A model generated the notes under the pieces. It had not been told where the DNA came from. It searched no databases and saw only the letters and a program-made list of their open reading frames with translations. Source: Hexactinellida sp. DTS-2022 (taxonomy: Eukaryota; Porifera; Hexactinellida). From it: DNA of 64,000 nt. Location of the stretch: the NCBI GenBank assembly GCA_028753945.1, contig JAPNXP010000008.1:2170001-2234000 (forward strand), written 5' to 3'. A program made the translations under genes and the position numbers. This document shows positions 1 to 10,369 of the stretch, one piece after another; the first letter of the stretch is position 1, and each line of letters opens with the position of its first letter.

Positions 1-1346
1 TTGCTCAAAAAGTGATTAAGATGTTGGAAGAGTTACAGCTTCCTCTCACAAGCGACGATTCCAGTGCTATGACACAACTGCTTGTATGTCTGGCGCATAC
101 AACGGAGCACAGGCTAAGTTAAGTGAGCGGCTTGGGCGGACAATTCCCTACATAACGTGTCTAGGCCATAAAACAAATCTCTGCGTTGAGCATTCGTGCA
201 AAGTTTCCTTCATGATAGACGAGTTCTTTTCTACATTACAAGATTTATTAAACTTTTTTACGAATAGCACAAGTCGATTTGGACATTTGAAGAAAAATAT
301 TGAATCTTTGCAAGAAGGGTTAATAATGAAAAATCTTTCTAAAACACGTTGGATTGGTAGAGCAGAGTCTATTAGAGCAGTGTGGACCAGCTATGAAATC
401 GTAATTGACACCCTCAATGACATAAATAATTTTGAGTGCGGTGATCGTGATGCTCGAAGGACTGCCGTGAATCTGTTAGATAGGATCAAGTCGTTTGAGT
501 TTTATTTAAGCCTATTATTCATGAAGAGCATCATGTATAAAACAAAGATTGTAGTTCTTGAGGTCCAAGAAATTGATCAAGATATCCTTGCAAGCCTAGA
601 TGTGATGCGCCAGACAAGAGATGCTATGCTTCGTATACGTGATGATAATGTTGGCCAAGATGGTATTATCTCAGCAGCTGCAGACAAATGCAAGTCAGTT
701 GTAATTGACGTTGAATACGAGTTTTTGAAAAAGCATCGTAGTCGAAAAAGACCCAAACGCTTTGACGAGAGAGAACAAGGAGAATTAATGTGCACCAGCA
801 CCGCAATTTATCCAACACTACAGACAGGAGATGCTTAAAGTAGTTGACCGTCTAGCTTCAGATATCGAAGAAATTAAAGAATATCTGTCAAACATTGTCC
901 TTTCCGTGACCATATTGCTCCCGAAAAATATTGCGAAGTGCACGATGCAACAGGTAGAAAAGTTGTGCGCAACATTCCCAGATTACTTTAAAAATCCAGA
1001 TGAATTGTTGGCAGACATCGAAATTATGGGAAATGACATTGAGAAGAGTGATGCAAAGAATTTACGGGAAGCAGCAAAGTGTTTCTTCGGGTATAAACCT
1101 TTTTACCCTAGCCTCGCTAAAGCTTATCAATTAGCGCTTACGATTCCAGTATCAGTCGCAAGTAATGACGTTCCTTCAGCAAATTAAGGCTGGTAAAACT
1201 ATCTTAGATCAACGATGAAAGAAAATAGTCTTGACGACCTAATGATTTTATCCACAGCAAATGACATTTTGGACAACCTTGACTTAGATAAACTGGCAGA
1301 CTCATGGTCCATTTTCAAGACAAGGAAATCAAAATTTAGAAGATAG
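1..1346 (+). pseudogene. hAT transposase remnant (DUF4371/ZMYM1-like), 5' end outside window
   Basis: The product would be a hAT-family DDE transposase acting in the nucleus. Seen: a YDTTACMSGAYNG motif near 68-105, equivalent to the family's YDGAxNMSG; SKTRWIGRAE near 336-366; and a C-terminal dimerisation segment with ASN near 1159, NYLRSTM near 1200-1217 and a stop at 1344-1346. The frame is broken near 60-70, near 800-830 and near 1165. At 1165-1200 two opposite single-base indels hide the usual RSFSKLRLVK stretch, so the ORF appears to stop at 1187 although the frame resumes by 1206. Only the middle and C-terminal parts are in the window. The family call is firm; activity is ruled out for this copy. 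It is not closely related to the two other hAT genes at 36401 and 49670. Confidence 0.85.
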
Positions 1347-1590
1347 ATTCATTTTAGATCATATTAGTCTTAATAATTCTATTTTGTGTAAATAAGTAGA
1401 TTTACACATTTATATTATTTACACATCTATAGTTATAATTTATTAGTGTCGTCGATGCAGTCAACGTTAGTAACGCTAGAAGTTGCAGCACTGCAGGGTC
1501 AGGGAAATTGTGAAATATTTTTCTATCTACCTCCACGAATAGGAAGAATGCATGTTGGTCGGTAAACCAAGAATTTACACCCCCCCACTC

Positions 1591-1613
1591 AAAATGGTCA
1601 CGGCACGCCCCTG
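1591..1613 (+). repeat. Probable right terminus of the hAT element
   Basis: GGCACGCCCCTG ends at 1613; its reverse complement, CAGGGGCGTGCC, is a typical hAT terminus. The preceding C-run matches the C/G-rich subterminal sequence of other hAT-like ends here. The left end lies outside the window, so the 8-bp TSD (expected CCCTTATT at 1614-1621) cannot be checked. Confidence 0.45.
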
Positions 1614-3350
1614 CCCTTATTGATGTACTTTTCTTAAACGAGAGTGCCAGGATAAGGGTGATTCGAGTGTACTATTGCCTCGATCATTCACTCGATTCCT
1701 CTGATGCTCCAAATGCATCACTCAAAATAGACCTTGATTTAGCAAGGAGGCATAAAACACACTTCAATAACTCTCTTTACCCCATCTGACACACGACGTC
1801 ACAGGTCAACCGAGGATTTCAACCTCTAAATCTCACAAAGTTTTTTTAGTGACGGATCTAAGGCGTCAGGTGAATGATGCGTTTGGATTGGGACAATAGT
1901 GATTAGCCTTATTTATTTTCGTGCATGATGAAATTCCCTGGGCTCTACTTTTTTCGATTGTCAGAACATCGTTTTTATCCGTGATGTCTATTTTTATGGG
2001 AAACTTGACTAAGACCGAATGGCCTAAGGCCGAATATTTTCCAATACTAGCATAAGGCCGCAAATTATCCATTACTCGGATAAGGCCGAAAATATTCGCC
2101 ACTGCAACGAACTGATTTATGTCCAAACAAGAATAATAAGTTTAATGAATGTTGATTATAGTAATACATACAAACTTGTGTAGACAAGTGTATTAGTAAG
2201 AAAAATATGAAGAAAGTATACCGGCCCTCTTCAAACTGGACAACTAGTTCACTCTCCTGTAGTAGCGAATATCTCGCTACATTGGTAGCAAGTTTGTAAA
2301 TGGCGGCATGGTAAGATAAGTGTATCTGCTTCCTTTACTAGACACACTCGACAAGGTCTTACATTGCCTGTCTTTTATGGTATATTTGTGGCTGCAGCTA
2401 TATCATAATTTTGGATGTATTATGAGATGAGGCCATATTTAGTAGCTGGTAAAACTGATGGAAACAAAGTTGATGTAGCACCTGCTTGCACAAATGATTC
2501 ATTTGCATCAGATTGGAATGTAGTTATCAACCTAGGAACAATGAATCAATCATATTGCAACTTCACTCTGTTCCATACCTTCAATTGAAAATGCATGGTA
2601 TACTTTCAACTCTTCATCACAAGTTTCTAGTAGGCATATTGCATTTTTGGCATTCAAGGTATTTGTGGTCTATGCATCCGTCTTCTTTTAAACATGGAAT
2701 TTTCTAATCGAGGAAAGCTCCACCAACTTCTTGATCAAAGATTTCACGAAGAGTTCCTTGCGAAATTTCAGATTTACTTTTAATTCTGATACATCCGTGC
2801 TTGTTTCAGTTTGATTTTCTGTTGATTCCGGACAAAAGCATTCACACTAACTGAATATACATCTCATTCCAAATCTGATCTAGCACGAGCTGAACATCCA
2901 TCCCTGTATTTAATACATCTCATATATCTTATACCATTACAATCCTTGTATTTAATTAGGTAATTGAGATTATACTGTTTTCGTATAGTTCCCAGTGAAG
3001 TATTGATATATTGAAAATTTCAAGTGAATCTGAGCCCTACTTTTCCTGTTACTACAAGTTTAGTGCTGAGGAATGTGTGTATCATCATGAAAAGGTCAAT
3101 TTTCAATTAAAATAAATACAAATTTGGTTCAGCTTTTCTCAAATTTGGTCCAAATTGTTTGAAACGAAGTCTCAACTTACGAGGACATATGTAATTCGGG
3201 ATTATTCTTCAAACTAACCAGTAGCATACAAACTTGGGAGTTATAGCACTTTGAAGTCACTTATCTAGACCCAATTTTGCATTATTGGAAAAACTTTTTA
3301 AATTTTGCTGTCCAAGTCGAACTTTTAAGATATAGAATTATTAATTTTGT
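1614..3350. other. Spacer without recognisable gene
   Basis: AT-rich sequence with no supported gene. A short motif TAAGGCCGAA/G recurs several times near 2025-2095. The open frames at 1866-2126 (minus) and 2513-2707 (plus) show no family motif and look like chance. Confidence 0.5.
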
Positions 3351-3359
3351 CTGCTAGAG

Positions 3360-3475
3360 GTTAATCGATTATATGATCTGACAATCCAATCCAATCGATT
3401 ATTTATTTATTAATTGTCAATTTTAGATCGATTATTCATTGATTATTTATCGATTAAGTATAAATTATTTTAATT
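3360..3475. repeat. ATCGATT-rich fragment related to the element at 3981-4458
   Basis: GATCTGACAATCCAATCC near 3377 is the inverse of sequence inside the 3981-4458 element near 4385-4400, and it is followed by similar ATCGATT-rich sequence. It appears to be a partial copy without recognisable termini. Confidence 0.5.
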
Positions 3476-3532
3476 TATAGAATATTTATTTTGGGATCTT
3501 TATCTTGTCTCCATGATTTATTAATATGTACA

Positions 3533-3559
3533 ATACCCGGCCAAAAGTATTTGAACAAC
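3533..3559 (+). repeat. Solo mariner-type terminal repeat
   Basis: CCGGCCAAAAGTATTTGAAC matches the terminal repeat of the complete miniature element at 62065-62629. No partner end is visible downstream. It is probably one end of a disrupted copy. Confidence 0.6.
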
Positions 3560-3599
3560 AATATTATGAATTTACGCATTCAAGCTTTTAGCAGCATAT

Positions 3600-3900
3600 C
3601 AGTGCTCGACAAATCAGGTGGTTTGGTGGCGTTAGCCTACAAAATTATTTCATAAGCCACCAAATTTTTCCTTTGGTGGCTTAACTAATCCACCATTAAT
3701 TGTGGAATTGTTTGATGTTGTGTAGATTATATTGTTCGTTGAATTATTGATTATGGATATTAGTGTTGTTACGGCATCAGAAGTTTCTCAAGCCATCAGT
3801 GGATCTTAAACCACCCGTTGATTATTCTTTAGCCACCAGAAAAATTAATTTGGTGGCTTAATTAGCCACCATCTAAATTTGATTTTGTCGAGCACTACTG
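3600..3900. mobile_element. Small inverted-repeat element with GTGGC hairpins
   Basis: The left end AGTGCTCGACAAA (3601) is inverted at the right end TTTGTCGAGCACT near 3885-3897. Inside, GGTGGCTTAA/TTAGCCACC motifs recur as short inverted pairs. I could not find a clear TSD, so the class is open. It lies beside the solo mariner end and may be inserted in that older copy. Confidence 0.5.
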
Positions 3901-3980
3901 TATATTAACATCTGATTCAATATGGCTATTTACATAAAACGATACTGTATGCAGTGTATTAGACAGTCATTTGTAAATAC

Positions 3981-4458
3981 CAGGATTGCCAATCCAATCC
4001 AATCGAGAGAACTTATCGATTATCGATTACTGAATTTTGTATCGATTGGATTATCGATTGGATTGCCCAAAGTCTTCATCGATTGGATAATTAACGACGA
4101 ATTTATATCGATTATCGATTTTTTTTCGATTTTTTCGATTTTTTCGATTTTTTCGATTTTTTCGATTTAGCGAGGAAAGGCAATAAATTATAATAATTTA
4201 TACACAATCGATGGATAATCAATGCATAATCGATAGAAAATCGACAAATAATCGAGAAATAATCGATAGAAAATCGACAAATAATCGATAGAAAATCGAC
4301 AAATAATCGATAGAAATTCGATAAATAATCTATTCAAAATCAATAAATAATCGATAAATAATTGATGATTTTTTCGATTATCGATTGGATTGGATTGTTA
4401 GATCATATCATCGATTGGATATGATTATTGATTGGATTGGATTGGATTGGCAACCCTG
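3981..4458. mobile_element. Non-autonomous hAT-type element filled with ATCGATT repeats
   Basis: The 478-bp element has ends CAGGATTGCCAATCC and GGATTGGCAACCCTG (inverted, one mismatch in the first 15) flanked by a perfect 8-bp TSD, GTAAATAC, at 3973-3980 and 4459-4466. This is the hAT signature. The interior is almost all CGAT-type sequence: a (TTTTTTCGAT)n run near 4110-4167 and a 22-bp-scale repeat of ATCGATAGAAAATCGACAA near 4205-4330. It encodes nothing; the open frame at 3922-4170 is an artefact of the repeat. Confidence 0.85.
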
Positions 4459-4478
4459 GTAAATACTCTTCTAATACT

Positions 4479-5178
4479 GGCCCGTATTCACTAAGATCAT
4501 TCGTAAGTCTAAAGATCGAACTTATAAATAACGTTAAGGTAAATATGAATAGAATAGAGCATTATCCTAATTAATTACCAAACTAATGTATTATTTAGTT
4601 ATGGTAGGTGTATATTTATTATTGATCTAGTAAAAATATATATTTCTTCATTTTTCTTTTTGAGCAACAGTGAGGCAATTAAAATCAAATTATTAGGAAC
4701 AAGGAAGAATGATTCCCACTCATGTAAGACATAGCTTCAATTTGTGTAGTTGTACTGCCTGCACGCCGGCTGGCTACTCTCTTATGATACCTGTGGTGAC
4801 AATATTGTTTTGACTTGATTGTATTCTATTATTAAAATTCAATTTTTTATGTATGTAATCTATAATGATTATACACTATTGAATTTCAGAGGAGCGAAAT
4901 AAGAACATAAACTAGAAGTAGGATTATATAAGACCTCCAACTGGCTAAGTAGGAATTAGACCTTAAATATCAAACGAAGATAAGGAATCTTCCTGACAAC
5001 CAACACATATATTGAATGTGATTAGGAATGTACAATGTAATAATTTATACTGTTGAAATACCAATGTGATCTTTACTTGCACTCCGATTAAATTCACCCG
5101 AGTATAATTGTTTATAGTGAAAAATTACATGCATATATTCATTTGTTACTATTATCATACTCTTCTCTTTTCATCTAA
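4479..5178 (+). other. 5' terminal region of Harbinger copy 1
   Basis: GGCCCGTATTCACTAAG at 4479 matches the terminus of the complete Harbinger element at 59560. It is therefore the probable left end of the element whose gene starts at 5179. No matching right end was found downstream of 6964, so this copy seems truncated. Otherwise the stretch is AT-rich leader without a recognisable gene. Confidence 0.55.
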
Positions 5179-6964
5179 ATGGCAGGAAGGATTCCATTGT
5201 TTTTAGCAGTAGAATCGGAAAATTATCTCGCTCGAGAGAGAGTCTTCAGAGATCGTAGTGATCTTTTGTAATTATATGATGATCTAGAATTGGTGCAGCG
5301 TTACCGCTTCTCAAGGTCAGCAATATTAAGGATTAAAGAGATCATAGTTGATCATCTTAATTCAACTTATAGATCTTATGCTGCACATCAACATTTACAA
5401 GTTTGTGTTGCTCTACAATTATTTGCATCTGTGACTTTTCAGATAATTTGTGGTGATGGAATTTACGTGAGCAAACCCTCAGCTTGAAGATACATTAGAG
5501 CCGTAGCACTCGGACTACAATCTGTTTATTCAAAGTTTATTAGCATGCCCGTTCTACTGACAAGGCTACGATTAAGTCCCAGTTTTATGAGCTCGCGAAC
5601 CTACCCGGCGTCTTGGACTTTTAGATGGAACACATGTCCTATTCAAAAGCCTTCTGAAAATGAGGCTGATTATGTAAACAAACATTTCTACCACTCCATA
5701 AATGTTCAAGCTATCTGTCTACCTGATGGAAGATTTTCCGATGCATTGGCAAGTTTCCCCGGTTCAGTACATCACTCACGTATTTGCAGGGCCGGCGATA
5801 GGGGGGCTTGCTTGGGGTAAAATCGGGGGATCCGGATCGGGATATGAATCTGTCTATATGACTTTATAATATTGAGTCTGAAAAATAGTTATTGTGCCTT
5901 ATAATACATCTTTCACCTCGATATGAATTCCCTCGTTACACTTATAATTGTTTTCATCAATATACAGTATATCACAAAGGGTCCAATGTGTCACTAATAC
6001 ATTCAGCGGCGTAGGAACATTATTGTGTGTTTGGGGGGCAGCGAAAATCATCAACTTTATTTCTATTGTCTCCTAGTTTGCTCAATACTCTTCGAATTAA
6101 TAATTTTTCTTAAGGCTATCAAGAAATAGGATTGTTTAATAAAGTTTTCTTGCATTAATTTAATTCAAAACACAAAAAAACAAATTTAAATTAGAAAATT
6201 AGAAAGCTAATCAATTAGAAATTAGAAAGCTAATTCTTAAGTATATCAGAGAATAATAATAATATTATGCTATTCTCGCAAATATATATGATATCCACAA
6301 ATATGTACTATGGATTCAACACTGTTTGTATATTTAACTATTAACAATAATATTATCTTTGTTCTATCTTTACTGAAATTTTCGTATAATTGGGAATTTG
6401 TTTCGAGTTGCAATTTATTTTTGTCTAATGTTTCGGGAATTATAAAATTCAATCTTAGTCGGAGGATGTGGAGGGCCCCGCCAGGAATCTTAGCAGGCCC
6501 CCCATAATTTATGTCGCCGGCCCTGCGAATTTGGAAGCTCTCTAGCTCTCAGTTTGGAACATATAAGGAGAATATCTTTTTGGTTGGAGTGGATATCTAT
6601 GGTGATAGTGGGTATATGCTGAAATCCTATTTATTCACTCCATAACGGCAACTTGCTTCAAATGTCCAAGATAATTATAATTATTCCCACACAAAAAACG
6701 CGTGTATTAATCGAGCAAACCTTTGGGAGGTGGAAGAGAAGATTTCATTGCCTTCACGGAGAGATCCGCATGGCTCCAGATAAAGTATGCACTATTATTA
6801 TTGCATGTGCTGTTCTTCACAATATGGCTATTTTTTGGAAGCAACCCATGTTGGAAGATTCCATTATTGATCATCATGCAAGTATGATGGATGAAACGTT
6901 CGCATTTGATGAAATTGAGCATTTTGCTACAAAACACTACATGGATCAGTATGTTTTTTCATAA
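5179..6964 (+). pseudogene. PIF/Harbinger transposase, broken and split by a 739-bp insert
   Basis: Harbinger transposases are DDE enzymes acting with a Myb/SANT partner. Seen in order: an N-terminal LARERVFRDR (near 5221), a helical segment to about 5490, a catalytic LDGTHV equivalent near 5617-5632, FPGSVHHSRI near 5754-5786, and after the insert [20 protein letters not shown] near 6715-6780, with [20 protein letters not shown] leading to the stop at 6962-6964. ATG at 5179 is chosen because it gives a leader like that of the second copy at 60086. A stop falls near 5262, another at about 5485, and there are several frameshifts. The element at 5787-6525 separates SRI from its usual WKLS continuation. 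Confidence 0.88.
5787..6525. mobile_element. hAT-type non-autonomous element inside Harbinger copy 1
   Basis: 739 bp with ends CAGGGCCGGCGATA and TGTCGCCGGCCCTG. The flanks are CGTATTTG (5779-5786) and CGAATTTG (6526-6533), an 8-bp TSD with one substitution. Joining the flanks puts the Harbinger SRI-WK segment back together, which independently supports the boundaries. The interior is AT-rich and non-coding. Confidence 0.85.
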
Positions 6965-7640
6965 GTTTAGTTGAATTATGATTGTATTTAAACGCTACTA
7001 TACAATTAATATAATTTAGGACTATATCAAAGAGCTAAGTTGTATCTAATGCATTTATTACATAAAGATTAGACAAAACATATAAATAACAAGTGCTTTG
7101 TATATTGTCACATGAAACAGTTCACTAAAACAAATGAGAAATACGATAAATAGAACGCTATTGACATCAAAATTTCTGCGTCATTTTCGTTACGAAAATG
7201 AATAGTGTCATTAATGAATTCGTAGGTCGGCATCCTCCCGTCAGACATACGGTCAAACACATTTGTATTTGTATTCGAGAGTATTTAATACTTTTTAAAA
7301 AGTATTTGTACTGTATTTGTATTTTGACTTTATCTAAATGAGAGTACGTATTTGTATTTATGTTTAAATCCTTTCAAAAAGTATCTAAAATATTCAATAC
7401 TATATAAATACAATCAAAAATTAATGATACACCCATGATAAGTTCATGTTATCATATTGAGGTAGATGAATACAAGTATTTACCCAACATTACAGTGGCG
7501 GCGTGAGGGGTCGCCGCCAACTCGCTTATCTGATATAGGAGTACTTAATGATAATGCGGAAATGCAATACGTCCTGGACAGGGAGTCCATAATTAGCTGT
7601 TTTTCTTAGATGCCCCACCGTATATTATTATAGGACAGCT
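6965..7640. other. Spacer with TATTTGTATT repeats
   Basis: No gene. TATTTGTATT-type words recur near 7260-7420. CAGTGGCGGCGTGAGG near 7494 resembles a hAT terminus and is followed by a short CGCCGCC inverted partner, but no second end was found. Confidence 0.45.
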
Positions 7641-7642
7641 TT

Positions 7643-9200
7643 TTAACTAAGTTTGTCATTAAAAATATCGATTTTGGTTTGAATGTGAATTTGATCAGAA
7701 TCTGAGAATTCAGTGTAGTTTAATTGCACATTACCAATCGTTTTATGATGTACTCCATAGGCGTGTAACCTCCATTTTCCAGCTTTCTTTACATCTATTT
7801 CGTCTCTTTTCAGTTTCAATATCTTTTTCCGTCTCTCTCCAATTGGTAAGCCATTCATAAATCTTTGATATTCTTGATCATATTTTATCACATTCTTTTC
7901 AAGGAACTCAATGAAGGACCATATATTTGGCAATTTCACCCGTACCATAGCCTTTAATTCTCGATGGTAAACTTCACATAAGTTATTGGTTTTCTGAACT
8001 GATTGATAAATTTAAAAATCATTCCTTTCTATAGATTCCCTTCTGAAATAAGCGATAGGTTTCTTAAGAAGAAAGTCTTTTCTTCGTGAAAAATCTTTAG
8101 GTTTTGTTAACCAGTATTTGAAATGTTGGAAAAATTTCCTCTTCAGGTTACATTGACAATGATATGACAAATTTTATCTACTCATTCAAGCTTGTATTTT
8201 ACTATAAGTTGAGGAAAGTTGTAACTTTTTCACTTTTTTCCAAATATCCTTTGAATAATGGAACATACACCCTGATACTGTGATCGAGGGAAATATTTTA
8301 CGAAATGTATTTCTTGAAGCCTTTTCATAATCACCCACTGCTAATTCTGGTTGGAAATCTGGACTCATTTCCACAATCTTCTGTAGTACAGCTGTATATA
8401 GATTATCATTTTTAGACGACATTAAAATGTCAATAGCGGATTAGCATGGTGTTGTTCTTGGATAAAGATAGTAAATAACTGATAAAACAGTTTGGGAAGC
8501 ACGCAAGCCTTCATCTAGGTGCGCTGCGCGCACTCAGGGGTGCGTGATTTCAAGGAAATGCTCGAAGGGTGCGTGAAATTGGAATTAATTGGGTGTGCAG
8601 TGCGCACCCAGAGTGTTTTTAAAACTAATTTTTTTTTTTTTTGTAAATATCTTATTTTTGGTCTATTTGGGTGCGCGATTGTAAAATAAACATTTCATAG
8701 GGCGCGTGGATCTCTTAGCACTAGATGAAGGCCTGGAACCACGTAAAGTTCCATCAAAACTAACACTCTTTGAATCTTTTAATCTTGCAACCATTAGATC
8801 AGAGGCAAATATTCCTGCAGCAACATCATGCATGATGACAATTGAACGAAAGTAATTTGAAAAGCGAGTTCGCATTAAGATATCTTCAAATTCTTGATGA
8901 TGTTTGGGGTTTCCTGGTAATTCAAGTCGTCTTCTTTTGAACATTGTGTTACGTACCTGTATGTATGATACCATTGCACCAGCATCGTCTGAAGCCGTGC
9001 CTTGTCTAAGGCTATCTGTCGAATTCTCAGCAGCACGCTTTATCTTATTATTTAGGGCGATTAATTTAGATTTGTATGCTTCTTCTGTATGACAGTGATT
9101 TTCATTAAGATAAAAAATATTGCATTCATTATTTATTCTCCCAAACCCACCACATTCTATTCCATGCGATCTCCATAGAGTACATCTCAAATATATACTT
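7643..9200 (-). pseudogene. FLYWCH/MULE-type transposase gene, broken
   Basis: Read on the minus strand from about 9200 down. The N-terminal part, near 9190-9050, is FLYWCH-zinc-finger-like: RCTLWRSHGIEC, then HCHTEE. Next comes SVSFDGT near 8770-8750, the likely first catalytic aspartate. After an insert (8510-8736) follow MSSKNDNLYTAVLQKI and AVGDYEKA near 8340-8310, the second aspartate segment, then GCMFHYSKDIWKKV near 8275-8225, which is the MULE C/H motif. The C-terminal part lies at 7948-7643. There is a stop at about 8450 and frame changes between blocks. The MULE assignment rests on the order DGT...DYEKA...GCxFHxxxxxW. It is not the same family as the MULE-like gene at 45780. Confidence 0.8.
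8510..8736. mobile_element. Short inverted-repeat insert in the MULE gene
   Basis: The ends GCCTTCATCTAG (left) and CTAGATGAAGGC (right) are inverted. The flanks GGAAGCACGCAA and GGAACCACGTAA look like an aged 9-12-bp duplication, a length that suits Mutator-like elements. The insert is rich in GTGCGCAC/GGGTGCG words and has a 16-T run near 8626-8641. Removing it rejoins the MULE coding frame after FDGT. Confidence 0.65.
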
Positions 9201-9243
9201 TTATTAACACTTGAAGAAGAACGTGTATATAAATTACTATATA

Positions 9244-9684
9244 CAGTGGAACCCCGCGTATCGGGGCACCTCTGTCCAAGCGCTCAGCGCCCCGATACGA
9301 GGGAGTGCCCCGATACGCGGGGTTCTAATAAAACTCCAATATGTTTGGTTAAAACAATTAAGTTAGCACCTACACAACAAATCATACACATATAGTCAAA
9401 ACCTAGAGTTAAGGCTGATATTTAAGCAGTACTACACATTACAATTTCACATTATACTTTACCTACACTAGGAGTCACAAATCTATGATATTCACGGAAT
9501 TTCTTTTTTGAAAAACTCCCCCGATTACCTCAGCACGAGTCTCTAGCGTGAGTGGGTGACGCTTAGCGGCCATTACAAAGAATACTAAGCTGCTCAAAAG
9601 TAAAAAGCATGTTACTCAAGAGAAATAATCTTCGGGATAGTGCCCCGATAAGTGAATGGCGCCCCGATACGCGGGGTTCCACTG
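9244..9684. mobile_element. Tigger/pogo-type miniature element
   Basis: 441 bp. The ends CAGTGGAACCCCGCGTATCG and CGATACGCGGGGTTCCACTG are inverted and flanked by TA on both sides (9242-9243, 9685-9686). CCCCGATACG words are repeated inside both ends. It has no coding capacity. CAGTGGAACC plus the TA duplication is typical of Tigger-like elements. Confidence 0.88.
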
Positions 9685-9694
9685 TATATATCTT

Positions 9695-9774
9695 TGGCAC
9701 GAATAATTATGCGTTCCCAATTTTTTGCCTTCTGCTGAAGGCAAAAAATTGGGAACTCATAATTATTCGTGCCA
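9695..9774. repeat. Near-perfect 38-bp hairpin
   Basis: Arms at 9695-9732 and 9737-9774 pair with a single mismatch around a 4-base loop (TGCT). The arm contains CCCAATTTTTTGCC. The right arm continues into a two-copy tandem unit (TACTATACTCCATTAAAAT near 9776 and 9808). It could be a snap-back transposon end or a small-RNA precursor; the sequence alone does not decide. Confidence 0.8.
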
Positions 9775-9829
9775 TTACTATACTCCATTAAAATAGTTAT
9801 TCGTGCAATACTATACTCCATTAAAATTA

Positions 9830-10150
9830 AATAGTGAAATACGTATCTCTGAATAGCTATGAGTTCAAAATGATTTAATCTTCAATAAACAATTTCTATT
9901 ATTTACTGAAGATAATACGTAATATAATAGGCATACTACCCCTTGATATAAACAGGAAATTAAGTTTGGTATTTGAATAGGAATGGTGTATTTACTCACT
10001 ACATGTGTTAATGGACACCTTGAGTATTGTACTCAATTAAAAATTATTACTTATGATGGCTTGCCATGAATGTGTTTATTCAATAGAAGTGTAAAGTGCA
10101 AGAAAACAGCTGTAACAATACTAACAATAGTAGAAGTTTGTTTCAACAAA
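9830..10150. other. AT-rich spacer
   Basis: I see no gene, repeat or terminus here. Confidence 0.5.
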
Positions 10151-10152
10151 TA

Positions 10153-10300
10153 TTTTGTGAATTTGATCAAAGATCTACATCAATAGCAATAGTAGAACTC
10201 TGATCAAATTCTGATTTTGTGAATTTGATCAAAATTCTTCATCAATAGCATTAGTCGAACGTTGATCAAATTCTGATTTTGCATATTTGATCAAAGTTCC
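10153..10300. repeat. 62-bp tandem repeat, about 2.4 copies
   Basis: TTTGTGAATTTGATCAAA recurs at about 10154, 10216 and (as TTTGCATATTTGATCAAA) 10278. TGATCAAATTCTGATTTTG lies between units. It contains TTGATCAA palindromes and precedes the 178-bp satellite. Confidence 0.75.
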
Positions 10301-10369
10301 ATTAAGAGAATTAGATCAAGATTCTACCAAGAAATTTGGTCAAAATGTGAAGAATCTTTTAAAGCTCTC

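Noticed and set aside
3922-4170. Open frame with an IFSIFSIFSI tail
   Set aside because: Produced by the TTTTTTCGAT run inside the 3981-4458 element.
9695-9774. tRNA or other structural RNA gene
   Set aside because: It is a simple two-arm hairpin with no cloverleaf, no A/B box and no known RNA family features.
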